A stretch of 33,980 nt of DNA from Clostridiales bacterium (GCA_003522945.1 DPHR01000035.1:3574-37553); one strand, 5' to 3'; positions 1 to 8,794 are shown, numbered from the stretch's first letter. Numbers and translations are program-made. The notes: a model not told the origin generated them from the letters alone.

Positions 1-176
1 CTGGTGCCGTCCGCGCTGCGCTGCTTGACGAGACGGAGCTCGCGGATGTCGCGCGAGAGCGTAGCCTGCGTGGTGTCAATGCCGCGCTTTTTCAGCTCGT
101 CCATGAGCTGATTCTGCGTTTCAATGCTCTGCTCCGAAATGATTCGGAGAATGGTGCCCTGTCTTCCGGATTTCAT
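1..176 (-). CDS. argR: Arginine repressor ArgR, N-terminal part (cut by window edge)
   Basis: The first 58 codons read as the winged-helix DNA-binding domain of ArgR/AhrC. The family signature TQATLSRDIRELRLVK is present after an N-terminal helix with ETQNQLMDELKKRGI. ArgR hexamers bind ARG boxes when arginine is present; in fermenting Firmicutes they often activate arginine deiminase genes and repress biosynthesis. The start at 176 has a strong AAAGGAG site upstream. The ATG overlaps the TGA of the preceding AraC-type regulator (ATGA), so the two regulators are probably translationally coupled and lie at the end of the arc gene cluster. The arginine-binding C-terminal domain lies outside the window. 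Confidence 0.93.
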   Translation of the reverse strand, partial: MKSGRQGTILRIISEQSIETQNQLMDELKKRGIDTTQATLSRDIRELRLVKQRSADGT

Positions 177-1513
177 TCTGTCGTCTCCTTTGCGGTTTCC
201 GGTGCCCGGACGGGCACCGTGCGGCGGCGCGCGCCGCGGCCCTTTCCGTGCGTTTCGCTGCCGTCTGTGCGCTGAAGGGTTATGCGGTCGCGGAACTCCG
301 TCGGCGTCATTTCCTTGAAGCGGTAAAAATTCATGTTGAACGTTTTGATGTTGCTGTAGCCGACGGCGACGGCAACGTCGATCACGAGATAGTCCGTCGA
401 TACGAGCGTTTCGCACGCTTTATTGATGCGCGTGGAGTTGAGCAGCGTATCAAAGTTCATCTCGTTATAATAGAGAAGCAGACGGTTCATTTCCGGCACC
501 GACACGCCGAATTCGGCGGCGACGCTTGCGGCGGTGAGCCGTTCGGTCTCATAATTTTTGTAGATATAGTCCGTCAGCGCAAAGGCGATCGCCTTGTCGG
601 AGATGTTGAACTTGGTGACGGCCTTGGAATAGATCTTGCGGTATTGCATCGGCGTGATGCCGACGCGCTGCGCAAAGTGCTTGGATACATGCGAGGCGTC
701 CACAAAGCCGCAGAGCCCCGCGATCTCGTCGAGCGTGAGATCCGTATAGATGAGATAGTCCGACGCCTTCTCCACGCGGATGCTGCTCAGGAGCTTGGAG
801 AACGTCGTGCCGGTCATGCCGGCGATCTGCTTGGAGAGCGCCGATTCCGAAAGAAAGAACGCCTCCGCGACCTGTGAGAGCGTGAGCTTTTCCGCGGAAT
901 GGGCATAAATGTAGCTCAAAACGGACTGATCCTTGACGGTCTCCTCCCGTCCGGAGTCCAGCTCGCCGCGGTGCGACATGATATACCGGCGGTAAACGAC
1001 CATCAGATCGATGAGCTTGTTGACCGTATAGAGCTGCGAAAACGGCTTGTCCGGAGGCTTGACACGCGTGGATTCCACGCCGAGCTCCGCCTTGAGATGC
1101 TCCATGATGCCGTCCACATACTCCGCCTGTACGCTGTCGAGATAGGCGACCGGCTCCACGGTGAGAAAGCGCAGGGGCTCGGCGGAAGCATCGCCCGAGC
1201 CGAGAACGCTCTTGAATACAGAGTTGAGATAGGAATAGTCGTATATGACCTTGATGAACTGGAGCGTTTCCGTCACTTCTACCGTGTCGGTGATCTTCCA
1301 CGGCGTGATGGCGACGAGCGTGTTGGGCTGGAGGACGTACTCCTCGCCGTCAATGACGAGCTTTCCGCGGCCGCGCTTTACGTAAAGAAAGCGTGCCGCC
1401 TGATGGATGATCGCGCGGGTGGGCTTGTCGATCGCCTCGTAATCGAACGAGCAGATCACGGCGGGGTCGGACGCGGAGGCGCGGGCATCCTGGAGCATGG
1501 CTCGTCTGGGCAT
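173..1513 (-). CDS. AraC-family regulator with cupin-like sensor and two tandem AraC HTH modules
   Basis: From the first possible start (GTG 1522) the protein has 449 residues. A cupin-like sensor half occupies about residues 20-110. A first AraC-type double HTH runs from about 200 to 297 (TLSQVAEAFFLSESALS, DEIAGLCGFVDASHVSKHF, PMQYR). A second, more diverged HTH unit covers about 313-412 (SVAAEFGVSVPEMNRLL, TPTEFR). Most AraC proteins have one such module, so the duplication is unusual. I prefer ATG 1513 because an AAAGGA lies 11 nt upstream; it is too close to GTG 1522. The gene follows arcD on the same strand and is coupled to argR, so it is probably a local regulator of arginine catabolism. 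The ligand is unknown. Confidence 0.85.
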   Translation of the reverse strand: MPRRAMLQDARASASDPAVICSFDYEAIDKPTRAIIHQAARFLYVKRGRGKLVIDGEEYVLQPNTLVAITPWKITDTVEVTETLQFIKVIYDYSYLNSVFKSVLGSGDASAEPLRFLTVEPVAYLDSVQAEYVDGIMEHLKAELGVESTRVKPPDKPFSQLYTVNKLIDLMVVYRRYIMSHRGELDSGREETVKDQSVLSYIYAHSAEKLTLSQVAEAFFLSESALSKQIAGMTGTTFSKLLSSIRVEKASDYLIYTDLTLDEIAGLCGFVDASHVSKHFAQRVGITPMQYRKIYSKAVTKFNISDKAIAFALTDYIYKNYETERLTAASVAAEFGVSVPEMNRLLLYYNEMNFDTLLNSTRINKACETLVSTDYLVIDVAVAVGYSNIKTFNMNFYRFKEMTPTEFRDRITLQRTDGSETHGKGRGARRRTVPVRAPETAKETTE

Positions 1514-1601
1514 AATCTGCACCGTCCTTTTTTACAAATGACTGAAAAGTCTCGCAAACGTGCGGGCAAAGCGGGTGCGCTGCGGCGAGCCGCAGCCCTT
1601 C

Positions 1602-1675
1602 TCAAACAAGAGCAGGCGAAGCGGCTCTTGTTTGAAGAATACCGGTTGTACGCCATGGGGCGTACAACCGGTATT
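1602..1675. other. Two strong hairpins between arcD and the araC-type gene
   Basis: The first is a 12-bp stem (1602-1613 with 1624-1635; arm core CAAACAAGAGC). The second is a perfect 17-bp stem (1638-1654 with 1659-1675) with the loop ATGG. On the minus strand, the direction of the operon, neither is followed by a T-run. On the plus strand the second is followed by TTTT. They are therefore poor intrinsic terminators for arcD and better read as mRNA processing or stability elements that separate the catabolic genes from the regulators. Confidence 0.6.
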
Positions 1676-1710
1676 TTACCATTAGATCATGGGATAACTC
1701 AAGCGGAAAT

Positions 1711-3156
1711 TCAGCTCAGCACCGCCATCGCGATCGTAAGGACGACGCCGACGACGACGAACAGCGTGAGGAGCAGCTTCCACGCCCACTTCAGCCAGCT
1801 CTCGTAGGGGACGCGCGCGAGCGCGAGACCGCCCATGATGAAGCCGCAGGTCGGGGTGAAGAGGTTGACGAAGCCGTTGGCGGCAACGTTGATCATGATG
1901 GAGGTCTCTACGCTCCAGCCCATGCCGGCGACGATCGGGGAGACGATCGGGGCGGACAGACCGGCGAGACCGGAGGAACTCGGAACGAGGAAGCTGAGAC
2001 CGACGTGGAGTATGTAGTCAAGCAGAGCAAACACACCCGCGGAAACGCCGGACTGGCTGAGCGCGGTGACGGAGGCTTCGACCAGCCAGGTGCCGAGACC
2101 GGTGGCGGCCATGATAACGCTGGTGGCACGAGCCATGGCGATGACGAGGTTGACGGAGACCATGTCGCTGAAGCCGTTGGCGATGAGCTTCATGAGCTGG
2201 CCCTTGTCCTCGAGACCGACGATGCCGATGATGATGCCCATGAGCAGGAACCAGGTGGCGGCGTCATAGAACCACCAGTCGCCGAGGCAGGCGCCGGTGA
2301 GCCAGGTGGTGGAGCTCGAGAAAGCGTTGTACATGGTTTCGCTCAGGCTGCCCCAGGGAATGAAGCCGAGGATCATCACGACGAAGGAGAGAGCGAACAG
2401 CCACAGCACGGCCTTCTGGCGGCCGGTGAGCTTCGCGGTGGTGACGTCCTTGCCGCCGTAAGCCTTCTGGCACTCGTCGAGCTGCGCGGCGGTGAGGATG
2501 GAGCCCTTGTTGGCGCGGACCTTCTTCGCGTAAGCGGTGACAAACAGCACGGAGAGAAGGTAGGCGGAGAGCCAGAGAATGATGCCGATGACATAGGTGG
2601 TTCCCATGTTCACTTCGACACCGACGGAGGTCGCGGCAGCGACGGCGGCGCCGGTCGCGAACGGGTTGATGGTGGAGCCGAGAACGCCGGTGCCGGCGCC
2701 GAGCAGGACGGTGGCCGCGCCGACGATCGGGTCAAAGCCGGCGGCCATCATCGTGGCGGCGAGCAGAATGTAGAAGCCAACGGTCTCTTCGCCCATGCCG
2801 TAGGTCGTGCCGCCGACGGAGAACAGGAACATGAGGATCCAAATGAGCACGAGCTCTTTGCCGTGCAGCTTGCGGACGAGCGTGTGGATGCCGGTTTCAA
2901 GAGCGCCGGTGGCGTTCACGATGGCAAGGAACGCGCCGAGACAGAATACGAACGTGATAACGTCAGAGGCGTCGGCAAAGCCGTTGACAGGCCCCATAAA
3001 GATGTCGCTGGCGGAGGCGCCGACGACTTCGGCCATCTCGCCGTTCTCGCCGGTGTAGGTCTTGCCCGCTGCGAGCCACGTGGCGATCGACACAAGGAGC
3101 ATAACGGCGAGCAGGATCGCAAATGTGCTGATGGATCTTTTGGTCTTCTTAGACAT
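1711..3156 (-). CDS. arcD: YfcC-family carrier, probable arginine/ornithine antiporter (ArcD-type)
   Basis: This 481-residue, very hydrophobic protein has about 12 predicted membrane segments, starting with a helix at residues 10-30. It matches the YfcC/C4-dicarboxylate anaerobic carrier family: VGGTTYGMGEETVGFY, LGAGTGVLGSTINPFATG and FLVPSSSGLAGL are typical. Members of this family occupy the ArcD position in many streptococcal and clostridial arc operons and exchange arginine for ornithine; that function is inferred from position here. A GAGAGGGG site precedes ATG 3156. It is the fourth gene of arcABCD, 69 bp after arcC. A generic peptide or amino-acid carrier cannot be excluded from sequence alone. 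Confidence 0.85.
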   Translation of the reverse strand: MSKKTKRSISTFAILLAVMLLVSIATWLAAGKTYTGENGEMAEVVGASASDIFMGPVNGFADASDVITFVFCLGAFLAIVNATGALETGIHTLVRKLHGKELVLIWILMFLFSVGGTTYGMGEETVGFYILLAATMMAAGFDPIVGAATVLLGAGTGVLGSTINPFATGAAVAAATSVGVEVNMGTTYVIGIILWLSAYLLSVLFVTAYAKKVRANKGSILTAAQLDECQKAYGGKDVTTAKLTGRQKAVLWLFALSFVVMILGFIPWGSLSETMYNAFSSSTTWLTGACLGDWWFYDAATWFLLMGIIIGIVGLEDKGQLMKLIANGFSDMVSVNLVIAMARATSVIMAATGLGTWLVEASVTALSQSGVSAGVFALLDYILHVGLSFLVPSSSGLAGLSAPIVSPIVAGMGWSVETSIMINVAANGFVNLFTPTCGFIMGGLALARVPYESWLKWAWKLLLTLFVVVGVVLTIAMAVLS

Positions 3157-3225
3157 GATTTGAACCCCTCTCTTAAAATTTTGTTCGGACTTCGCTGGGA
3201 GATGCGAAACGGGACAAAAATTTGC

Positions 3226-4164
3226 TTACCGGGTAATGACCGTGCCGGTCTTGCCTTCAAGAGCGTCGGCGGCACGGGCCAGGGAAGTGATGAGCGCGGT
3301 TCCGCCATGGTCGTTGTTCTTCACGAACTCCATGCAGGACTCGACCTTCGGCAGCATGCTTCCGGGGGCGAACTGGCCTTCGGCGATATACTTCTCGCAC
3401 TCGGCGATCGTCATGGAGGAAAGCTCCTTCTGGTCGGGCTTATTGTAATTGACGCACACGGCGTCCACAGCGGTGAGGATGATGAGACGGTCGGCACGCA
3501 CGTCCTGCGCGAGCAGGGAGCTGGCGCGGTCCTTGTCGATGACGGCCGCGACGCCGCGCAGACCGTCCTCGGTCTCAACGACGGGGATACCGCCGCCGCC
3601 GACGGTGATGACGATATCACCGGCGCGCACGAGCTGATCGACAACGTTCAGCTCCACGATGCGCTTGGGGATCGGAGAGGGGACAACACGGCGGTAGCCG
3701 CGTCCGGCGTCCTCGACGAAGATGAAGCCTTTTTCCTCGGCGATCTTCTCGGCCTCTTCCTTCGTATAGAAGCTGCCGACGGGCTTCGTCGGGTGCTGGA
3801 AGCCGGGGTCCTTCTCGTCAACGACGACCTGCGTCACGACGGTGGCGCATTCCTTCTCCATGCCGCGGCTCTTCAGCTCCTGCTGAATGGCCTGCTGCAG
3901 GTGGTAGCCGATATAGCCCTGCGTCATGGCGCCGCACTCGGGGAACGGCATGAACGGCGTTCCGCCGCCCTTGTTGGCGGAGAACTCCATTGCCAGGTTG
4001 ATCATGCCGACCTGCGGGCCGTTGCCGTGGCCGATGATGACTTCGTAGCCCTTCTCGACGAGATCAACGATCGGGCGGGCGGTGTTGCGGACAAGTTCGA
4101 GCTGCTGCTCGGGGGTCTTGCCAAGAGCATTTCCCCCGAGAGCGACAACAATTCTTTCAGCCAT
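3226..4164 (-). CDS. arcC: Carbamate kinase
   Basis: This 312-residue protein has usual family length. It starts with the amino-acid kinase glycine loop VVALGGNAL (about residues 6-14), followed by IIGHGNGPQVG and later VITVGGGGIPV, which build the nucleotide and carbamoyl-phosphate sites. ArcC transfers phosphate from carbamoyl phosphate to ADP, giving the ATP of the arginine deiminase pathway in the cytoplasm. It sits 12 bp after arcB on the same strand, so both are surely co-transcribed. The C-terminus is intact (LEGKTGTVITR). Confidence 0.97.
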   Translation of the reverse strand: MAERIVVALGGNALGKTPEQQLELVRNTARPIVDLVEKGYEVIIGHGNGPQVGMINLAMEFSANKGGGTPFMPFPECGAMTQGYIGYHLQQAIQQELKSRGMEKECATVVTQVVVDEKDPGFQHPTKPVGSFYTKEEAEKIAEEKGFIFVEDAGRGYRRVVPSPIPKRIVELNVVDQLVRAGDIVITVGGGGIPVVETEDGLRGVAAVIDKDRASSLLAQDVRADRLIILTAVDAVCVNYNKPDQKELSSMTIAECEKYIAEGQFAPGSMLPKVESCMEFVKNNDHGGTALITSLARAADALEGKTGTVITR

Positions 4165-4176
4165 TGTTTCGATCCC

Positions 4177-5169
4177 TTACTTCAGCGTGGCGTACATCAC
4201 AGCCTTGATGGTGTGCATACGGTTTTCGGCTTCCTGGAACTGGCGGGCCCGGTGGCCGAGGAACACGTCGTCGGTGACTTCCATCGCCTCAAGGCCGAAC
4301 TTCTGGTAGATATCCTCGCCAACGGTCGTCTCACGGTCGTGGAAGGAGGGCAGGCAGTGCTCGAAGATCGCGGTGGGCTTCGCCATCGCCATGAGTTCCT
4401 TGTTGACCTGGTAGGGACGGAGCAGCTTGATGCGCTTCTCCCAGAGCTCGGCAGGCTCGCCCATGGAGAGCCAGATGTCGGTGTAGAGAACATCGCAGTC
4501 CTTCGCACCCTGCGCGACGTCGTCGGTGAACTCAAGCACCGCGCCGGTCTCGGCGGCAACAGCCTGGCACTTCTCGATCAGCCACTCCTCGGGCATGAGC
4601 TCCTTCGGGCCGCAGGCGCAGAAATGCATGCCGAGCTTCGCGCTGACGACCATGAGGGAGTTGGCAACGTTGTTGCGGGCGTCGCCGAAGAAGGTGAGCT
4701 TGCGGCCGCGCATATCGCCGAACTCTTCGCGGGCGGTCATGATGTCGGCGAGCATCTGCGTGGGATGGAACTGGTCGGTCAGGCCGTTCCACACGGGAAC
4801 GCCGGAGTACTTCGCAAGATCTTCCACGACGGACTGCTTGAAGCCGCGGTACTCGATGCCGTCAAACATGCGGCCGAGGACCTTCGCGGTGTCGGCGAGG
4901 GATTCCTTCTTGCCCATCTGGGAAGAGCCGGAATCGAGGAACGTGACGCCCATGCCAAGATCACGCGCGCCGACTTCAAAGGCGCAGCGGGTGCGGGTGG
5001 AGGTCTTCTCAAAGAGCAGAACGATCTGCTTGTCGGAGAGCCACTTGTGCTCCACGCCGTTGTTCTTCAGGCGCTTGAACTCAACGGCAAGGTCGATGAG
5101 GTAGTTGATCTCTTCCGGGGTGAAGTCAAGAAGAGTGAGGAAGCTTCTGCCGCGAATGTTGAGACCCAT
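4177..5169 (-). CDS. arcB: Catabolic ornithine carbamoyltransferase
   Basis: This 330-residue protein carries the full OTCase signature: STRTR at 57-61 (carbamoyl-phosphate binding), HPTQ at 135-138, and HCLP at 271-274 near the C-terminus. In this operon it works in the catabolic direction, cleaving citrulline with phosphate to ornithine and carbamoyl phosphate, which arcC then uses. The start is supported by a TAGGAGGG site about 9 nt upstream. A 71-bp gap separates it from arcA without an obvious terminator, so one arcABCD transcript is likely. An anabolic ArgF role is unlikely given the neighbours. Confidence 0.97.
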   Translation of the reverse strand: MGLNIRGRSFLTLLDFTPEEINYLIDLAVEFKRLKNNGVEHKWLSDKQIVLLFEKTSTRTRCAFEVGARDLGMGVTFLDSGSSQMGKKESLADTAKVLGRMFDGIEYRGFKQSVVEDLAKYSGVPVWNGLTDQFHPTQMLADIMTAREEFGDMRGRKLTFFGDARNNVANSLMVVSAKLGMHFCACGPKELMPEEWLIEKCQAVAAETGAVLEFTDDVAQGAKDCDVLYTDIWLSMGEPAELWEKRIKLLRPYQVNKELMAMAKPTAIFEHCLPSFHDRETTVGEDIYQKFGLEAMEVTDDVFLGHRARQFQEAENRMHTIKAVMYATLK

Positions 5170-5240
5170 AATATTTTACCCTCCTATAGGAAATGATTGT
5201 AATGTGTGTTATATGAATGGGTTTATTCAGCGAATGAAAA

Positions 5241-6470
5241 TTATTCGGCGCGGATGATCGGCATGGACATGCAGCGCGGGCCGCCGCGGCCGCGGGAAAG
5301 CTCGGCGGACGGCATTTCGAGGACCTGGATGCCCTCGTCGCGGAGAATGGCGTTGGTCACGTCGTTGCGCTCGTAAACAACGATCTTGCCCGGCGCGATG
5401 CACAGCGTGTTGGAGCCGTCGTTCCACTGCTCACGGGCCGAGGCGATGAGATCGTCGCCGCCGCAGTTGATGAGCTTGACGTGGTCGGTGCGGGTGTACT
5501 TCTCGAGAATGTCCTCCAGCTTGGAGTCGATGCGGCGGATGTGGAGATCGGTCGGATCGCTCACGCCCGGGGTGATCTCGTAAACGGTGAGAGGCCCGAG
5601 GATCGCCGGATGGATCGTGTACTTGTCGTAGTCGATCTGGGTGAACACGGTGTCGAGATGCATGAACGCGCGGCAGCTCGGGATATCGAACGCGAGCACG
5701 GTGCGGATCTTCGCTTCGGGATCGGCGAAGAGATTGCGGGACGCTTCCTCGATGGCGTCCGGAGAGGTACGCTGGGAGATGCCGATCGCGAGCGTGTCCT
5801 CGGTGAGGTTGAGCACGTCGCCGCCCTCGATGTTGGCGTGGCCGTCGCGGTCATAGTAGCGCTTGACCAGACCTTCAAAATCGGGGTGGAAGCGGAAAAT
5901 GTAGTCGGCGTAAATGGTCTCGCGGCAGCGGGTCGGGAAGCGCATCTTATGCAGGAACACGCCGGTGCCGACGGACGCGAACGGGTCGCGGGTGAAGTAG
6001 AGGTTGGGCATCGGATCGACGATCAGATCATCCGCCGGAGCGATCAGATCCTGCAGGGAATAAGCGGAAGCGCCGCCCATTTCCTTGAGCGTGATGCCTT
6101 CCATCGTCTTTTCGACGAGCGCCTTACCTTCAAAATTGCCGATGAGGTACTCATAGAGCTTGTCCTGCCAGCGGCGGGTCTTGATGTTGCCCTCGGAGAG
6201 CCACTGATAAAGGAAGGGTTTCGTCTGCTCGGGATGGAGCTTGAGAACTTCCGCCATCAGGTCTTCGAGATACACGACCTCGGTGCCGTTGCTGCGCAGG
6301 ATCTGCGCGAAGGTATCATGCTCCTGCTGGGCGACCTTGAGGAACGGGATATCGTCAAAGAGAAGCTCCGGAAGACGGTCCGGCGTCAGGTGAAGAAGTT
6401 CACGGCCGGGACGGTGAAGAAGCACTTTTTTCAGCGGCTTGATCTCGCTGCGAACGCAAATACCTTTCAT
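5241..6470 (-). CDS. arcA: Arginine deiminase
   Basis: This 409-residue enzyme is complete. The guanidino-group-modifying fold is recognisable from FTRDP (159-163), IEGGD (214-218), MHLDTVFTQ with the catalytic His at 271, and the C-terminal nucleophile Cys400 in CMSMPIIR. It hydrolyses arginine to citrulline and ammonia, the first step of the pathway and a common acid-resistance and energy source in anaerobes. It is the promoter-proximal gene of the operon. The leader upstream holds an ARG-box-like site, fitting control by the argR gene at the far end. Confidence 0.98.
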   Translation of the reverse strand: MKGICVRSEIKPLKKVLLHRPGRELLHLTPDRLPELLFDDIPFLKVAQQEHDTFAQILRSNGTEVVYLEDLMAEVLKLHPEQTKPFLYQWLSEGNIKTRRWQDKLYEYLIGNFEGKALVEKTMEGITLKEMGGASAYSLQDLIAPADDLIVDPMPNLYFTRDPFASVGTGVFLHKMRFPTRCRETIYADYIFRFHPDFEGLVKRYYDRDGHANIEGGDVLNLTEDTLAIGISQRTSPDAIEEASRNLFADPEAKIRTVLAFDIPSCRAFMHLDTVFTQIDYDKYTIHPAILGPLTVYEITPGVSDPTDLHIRRIDSKLEDILEKYTRTDHVKLINCGGDDLIASAREQWNDGSNTLCIAPGKIVVYERNDVTNAILRDEGIQVLEMPSAELSRGRGGPRCMSMPIIRAE

Positions 6471-6596
6471 GATTTAAATCTCCTACATAGTGTTTTTGGC
6501 TGCGCCGGTCCGTAGCGCTTCCGCACCGGCACAGTGATTTACTATCCTTATCATATCCGACGAAAACTGAAATATTGGAAGAACGGTGCGGGATAA

Positions 6597-6627
6597 ATTG
6601 TATATTTCTGCACTTATCGTTGTACAG
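6597..6627 (-). promoter_or_regulatory. arcA promoter region with ARG-box-like operator
   Basis: On the minus strand, 6614 to 6597 reads AGTGCAGAAATATACAAT, which matches the bacterial ARG-box consensus WNTGNATWWWWATNCANW at 17 of 18 positions (one G for T). It covers a possible -10, TATACA, that has only a weak -35 (CTGTAC) 17 nt upstream. A weak promoter overlapped by an ArgR site fits arginine-dependent control of arcABCD. Between it and the start codon lies a leader of about 125 nt with a GCCGGT/ACCGGC stem. Confidence 0.5.
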
Positions 6628-6690
6628 AAAATCAACAGTTTTGCGCTTTTTCGGCAGTCATTTTCCATGCTTTAGTTTCGTAAAAGGACG

Positions 6691-6718
6691 AGAAAACCCG
6701 CCGGAAAAATCCGGCGGG
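6691..6718 (-). terminator. Intrinsic terminator (minus strand) upstream of arcA
   Basis: A perfect 8-bp GC stem (CCCGCCGG with CCGGCGGG, 6697-6718) with a 6-nt loop is followed on the minus strand by TTTTCT. It is the second of two terminators downstream of argS and insulates arcA. Confidence 0.75.
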
Positions 6719-6803
6719 AATGAAAAAAATAATGAATACTGGGGAATACACCCAAAAGCAGTCCGAAAAATTGGAAATATCGTTGGCGAAAGTCCTGGAA
6801 CGC

Positions 6804-6840
6804 AAGAGAAAAGCCGCCTTTCGGCGGCTTTTCTCTTTTT
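6804..6840. terminator. Bidirectional intrinsic terminator after argS
   Basis: A 13-bp stem (GAGAAAAGCCGCC, 6806-6818, with 6823-6835) has the loop TTTC. Its T-rich outer arms make U-runs in both directions, the longer one on the plus strand. For the minus strand it lies about 100 bp after the argS stop. Confidence 0.75.
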
Positions 6841-6943
6841 CGTTTCGTATCAGCCGCCAAGTCGGCGGTTGTACGGTTTGATTTTTTGTGAATTGTATAT
6901 TTTTTGTATTTTGTGCAGTTTGTGAAAATTCACGGGCTGGAAA

Positions 6944-8602
6944 TCACATGGTCTCCGGGGCGGAAACGCCGATGAGCTGGAGCGCGTTTTTGAGCGTGAT
7001 CATCGTCGCCTTGATGAGACCGAGACGCTGGTTGGTGAGCGCGGGATCGTCGGGATTGTTGACCTTCGTGGAGTTATAATAGCTGTGGAACACCTTGACG
7101 AGCGAGATGATATACTCGGTCATCTTGTTCGGCTTGCGGTTGAGCGCGTCGGCGGCGACCTCCTTCGGGAACTCGCTGATCATCTTGAGCAGCTGCAGCT
7201 CCTTCTCGTCGGTCAGACGGTCATAGGAATCGACCGGCTTGAACTCGGGGATCTGGGGATTTTTGAGGATCGAGCACATGCGCGAGTAGGCATACTGGGC
7301 GTAATACACGGGGTTGTTGTTGTCCTTGGAGCGGGCGAGCTTGAGATCGAGATCCATGTGCGTCGCAACGTCCTTGGAGACGAAGAACCAGCGCGCGGCG
7401 TCCACGCCGATATCCTCGCACAGCTCGCGGATGGTGATCGCGTTGCCGGTGCGCTTGGACATTTTGACTTCCTTGCCGTCTTCGACCATGCGGACCATCT
7501 GGATGAGGTCGACAGAGAGCGTGCCCTCCGGATAGCCGAGCGCGGTGAGGGCGTTCTGCATACGGGTGACGTAGGAGTGGTGGTCGGCGCCCCAGAGATT
7601 GACGAGCAGCGGGTAGCCGCGCTCGATCTTATAGACGTGGTTGGCGATATCGGGCGTCAGGTAGGAGAGAGTGCCGTCGCTCTTGCGGAGGACGCGGTCC
7701 TTGTCGTCGCCGTAGTCGGTGCTCTTGAACCAGAGCGCGCCGTCCTTTTCGTAGGTGAGACCCATATCCGCCATGTGCTGCAGGCAGTCGTTGATGCGCT
7801 TGGCGTTGTTCTCATAGAAGAACGTCTCATGCATCCAGCTCTGCATCGTGACGCGGTAGGCCTTGAGATCGCGGTCGATCTTTTCAAGCTCCTTCTTCTT
7901 GCCGTAGTCCATGAAGTGCGCGAGGCGCTCCTTCGGATCGGCGGTGAGCCACTTGTCGCCCTCTTCCTCGGCGAGCTGCGCGGCGATGACCTTGATGTCG
8001 TCGGCGTGGTAGCCGCCCTCGGGCAGGGGGTATTCCTTGCCGAAGTGCTCAAAGTAGCGGGCGGTGAGCGATTCGCCGAGCATGACGATCTGGTTGCCGG
8101 CGTCGTTGACATAGAACTCACGCAGCACGTCCCAGCCGCTGGCCTCCATCATGCGGGCGATGCAGTCGCCCCAGGCGGCGTTGCGGGCATGGCCGCAGTG
8201 CAGATCGCCGGTCGGGTTGGCGGAGACCCACTCGAGCAGCAGGTGCTTGCCCTTGCCGGACTCGTTCTTGCCGTAATCGTCGCCGGCGGCGATGACATCG
8301 TTGATAACGGCGGTGAGGGCGCTCGCCTTGAGCTTGAAGTTGATGAAGCCGGGGCGGGCGACGGTGATGGATTCACACTCGGGCAGAAGCTCCGCGAGCT
8401 TGGCGACGAGCGGCTCGGCGATCTCCATCGGGTTGCGTCGGAGAGTGCGCGACAGCTTCATCGCAATGCTGGTGGAATAGTCACCCAGCTTGGTGTCCTG
8501 CGGCGTCTCAACGACGAGCTGGCCTTCCGCCACGTCCAGATCATAGACCTCTTTTACGGCCTTCTGCGCGGCGGCGTAAATCTTGCTTCCAAAGTCGTTC
8601 AT
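6944..8602 (-). CDS. argS: Arginyl-tRNA synthetase
   Basis: This 552-residue class I synthetase is complete. The HIGH motif is HCGH (135-138, within NPTGDLHCGHARNAAWGD) and the KMSKS motif is KMSKR (380-384, followed by TGNAI). An ArgRS N-terminal additional domain precedes them and a C-terminal anticodon-binding helical domain ends at LQLIGVSAPETM, the usual ArgRS tail. It charges tRNA-Arg in the cytoplasm. The start has an AAGGAGAG site. It has its own promoter and two terminators behind it, so it is probably not part of the arc transcript although it shares the arginine theme. Confidence 0.98.
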   Translation of the reverse strand: MNDFGSKIYAAAQKAVKEVYDLDVAEGQLVVETPQDTKLGDYSTSIAMKLSRTLRRNPMEIAEPLVAKLAELLPECESITVARPGFINFKLKASALTAVINDVIAAGDDYGKNESGKGKHLLLEWVSANPTGDLHCGHARNAAWGDCIARMMEASGWDVLREFYVNDAGNQIVMLGESLTARYFEHFGKEYPLPEGGYHADDIKVIAAQLAEEEGDKWLTADPKERLAHFMDYGKKKELEKIDRDLKAYRVTMQSWMHETFFYENNAKRINDCLQHMADMGLTYEKDGALWFKSTDYGDDKDRVLRKSDGTLSYLTPDIANHVYKIERGYPLLVNLWGADHHSYVTRMQNALTALGYPEGTLSVDLIQMVRMVEDGKEVKMSKRTGNAITIRELCEDIGVDAARWFFVSKDVATHMDLDLKLARSKDNNNPVYYAQYAYSRMCSILKNPQIPEFKPVDSYDRLTDEKELQLLKMISEFPKEVAADALNRKPNKMTEYIISLVKVFHSYYNSTKVNNPDDPALTNQRLGLIKATMITLKNALQLIGVSAPETM

Positions 8603-8666
8603 TCAAATACTCTCCTTACACTTATATACTGCCGTAGAATGAATGCGAGTATACATACATCTCATT

Positions 8667-8694
8667 ACTATATCATAAAATGCCCTTTATGCAA
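8667..8694 (-). promoter_or_regulatory. argS promoter
   Basis: On the minus strand TTGCAT (8694-8689) and TATAGT (8672-8667) are separated by 16 nt, about 65 nt before the argS start. No T-box specifier structure is visible in this short leader. Confidence 0.6.
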
Positions 8695-8735
8695 CCCCTT
8701 TCTGCCGAAAATCGTTGTACAGCGGCGTTTTTCGA

Positions 8736-8764
8736 TTGACAGTACGGGGGATTTGTGGTAACTT
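8736..8764 (+). promoter_or_regulatory. Sigma-A promoter directed toward the tRNA-Ser gene
   Basis: TTGACA (8736-8741) is followed after 17 nt by TAACTT (8759-8764). Transcription from about 8771 would run through a tRNA-like remnant and then the intact tRNA-Ser at 8976, so it probably drives the tRNA. Confidence 0.5.
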
Positions 8765-8794
8765 TTTTGAGCATACAGCCGTTCGGCGCGCCAT

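Noticed and set aside
2005..5196. Plus-strand open frame of 1063 codons opposite the arc genes
   Set aside because: It is the antisense shadow of arcD, arcC and arcB, which have full family motifs; the antisense product is His/Asp/Glu/Gly-rich without a recognisable domain and is caused by high GC.
8603..8730. T-box or arginine riboswitch in the argS leader
   Set aside because: The leader after the likely promoter is only about 60 nt and has no T-box sequence or terminator/antiterminator pair.
7085..8761. Plus-strand frame of 558 codons opposite argS
   Set aside because: Shadow of argS, which has intact HIGH and KMSKS motifs; no ribosome site or known domain.
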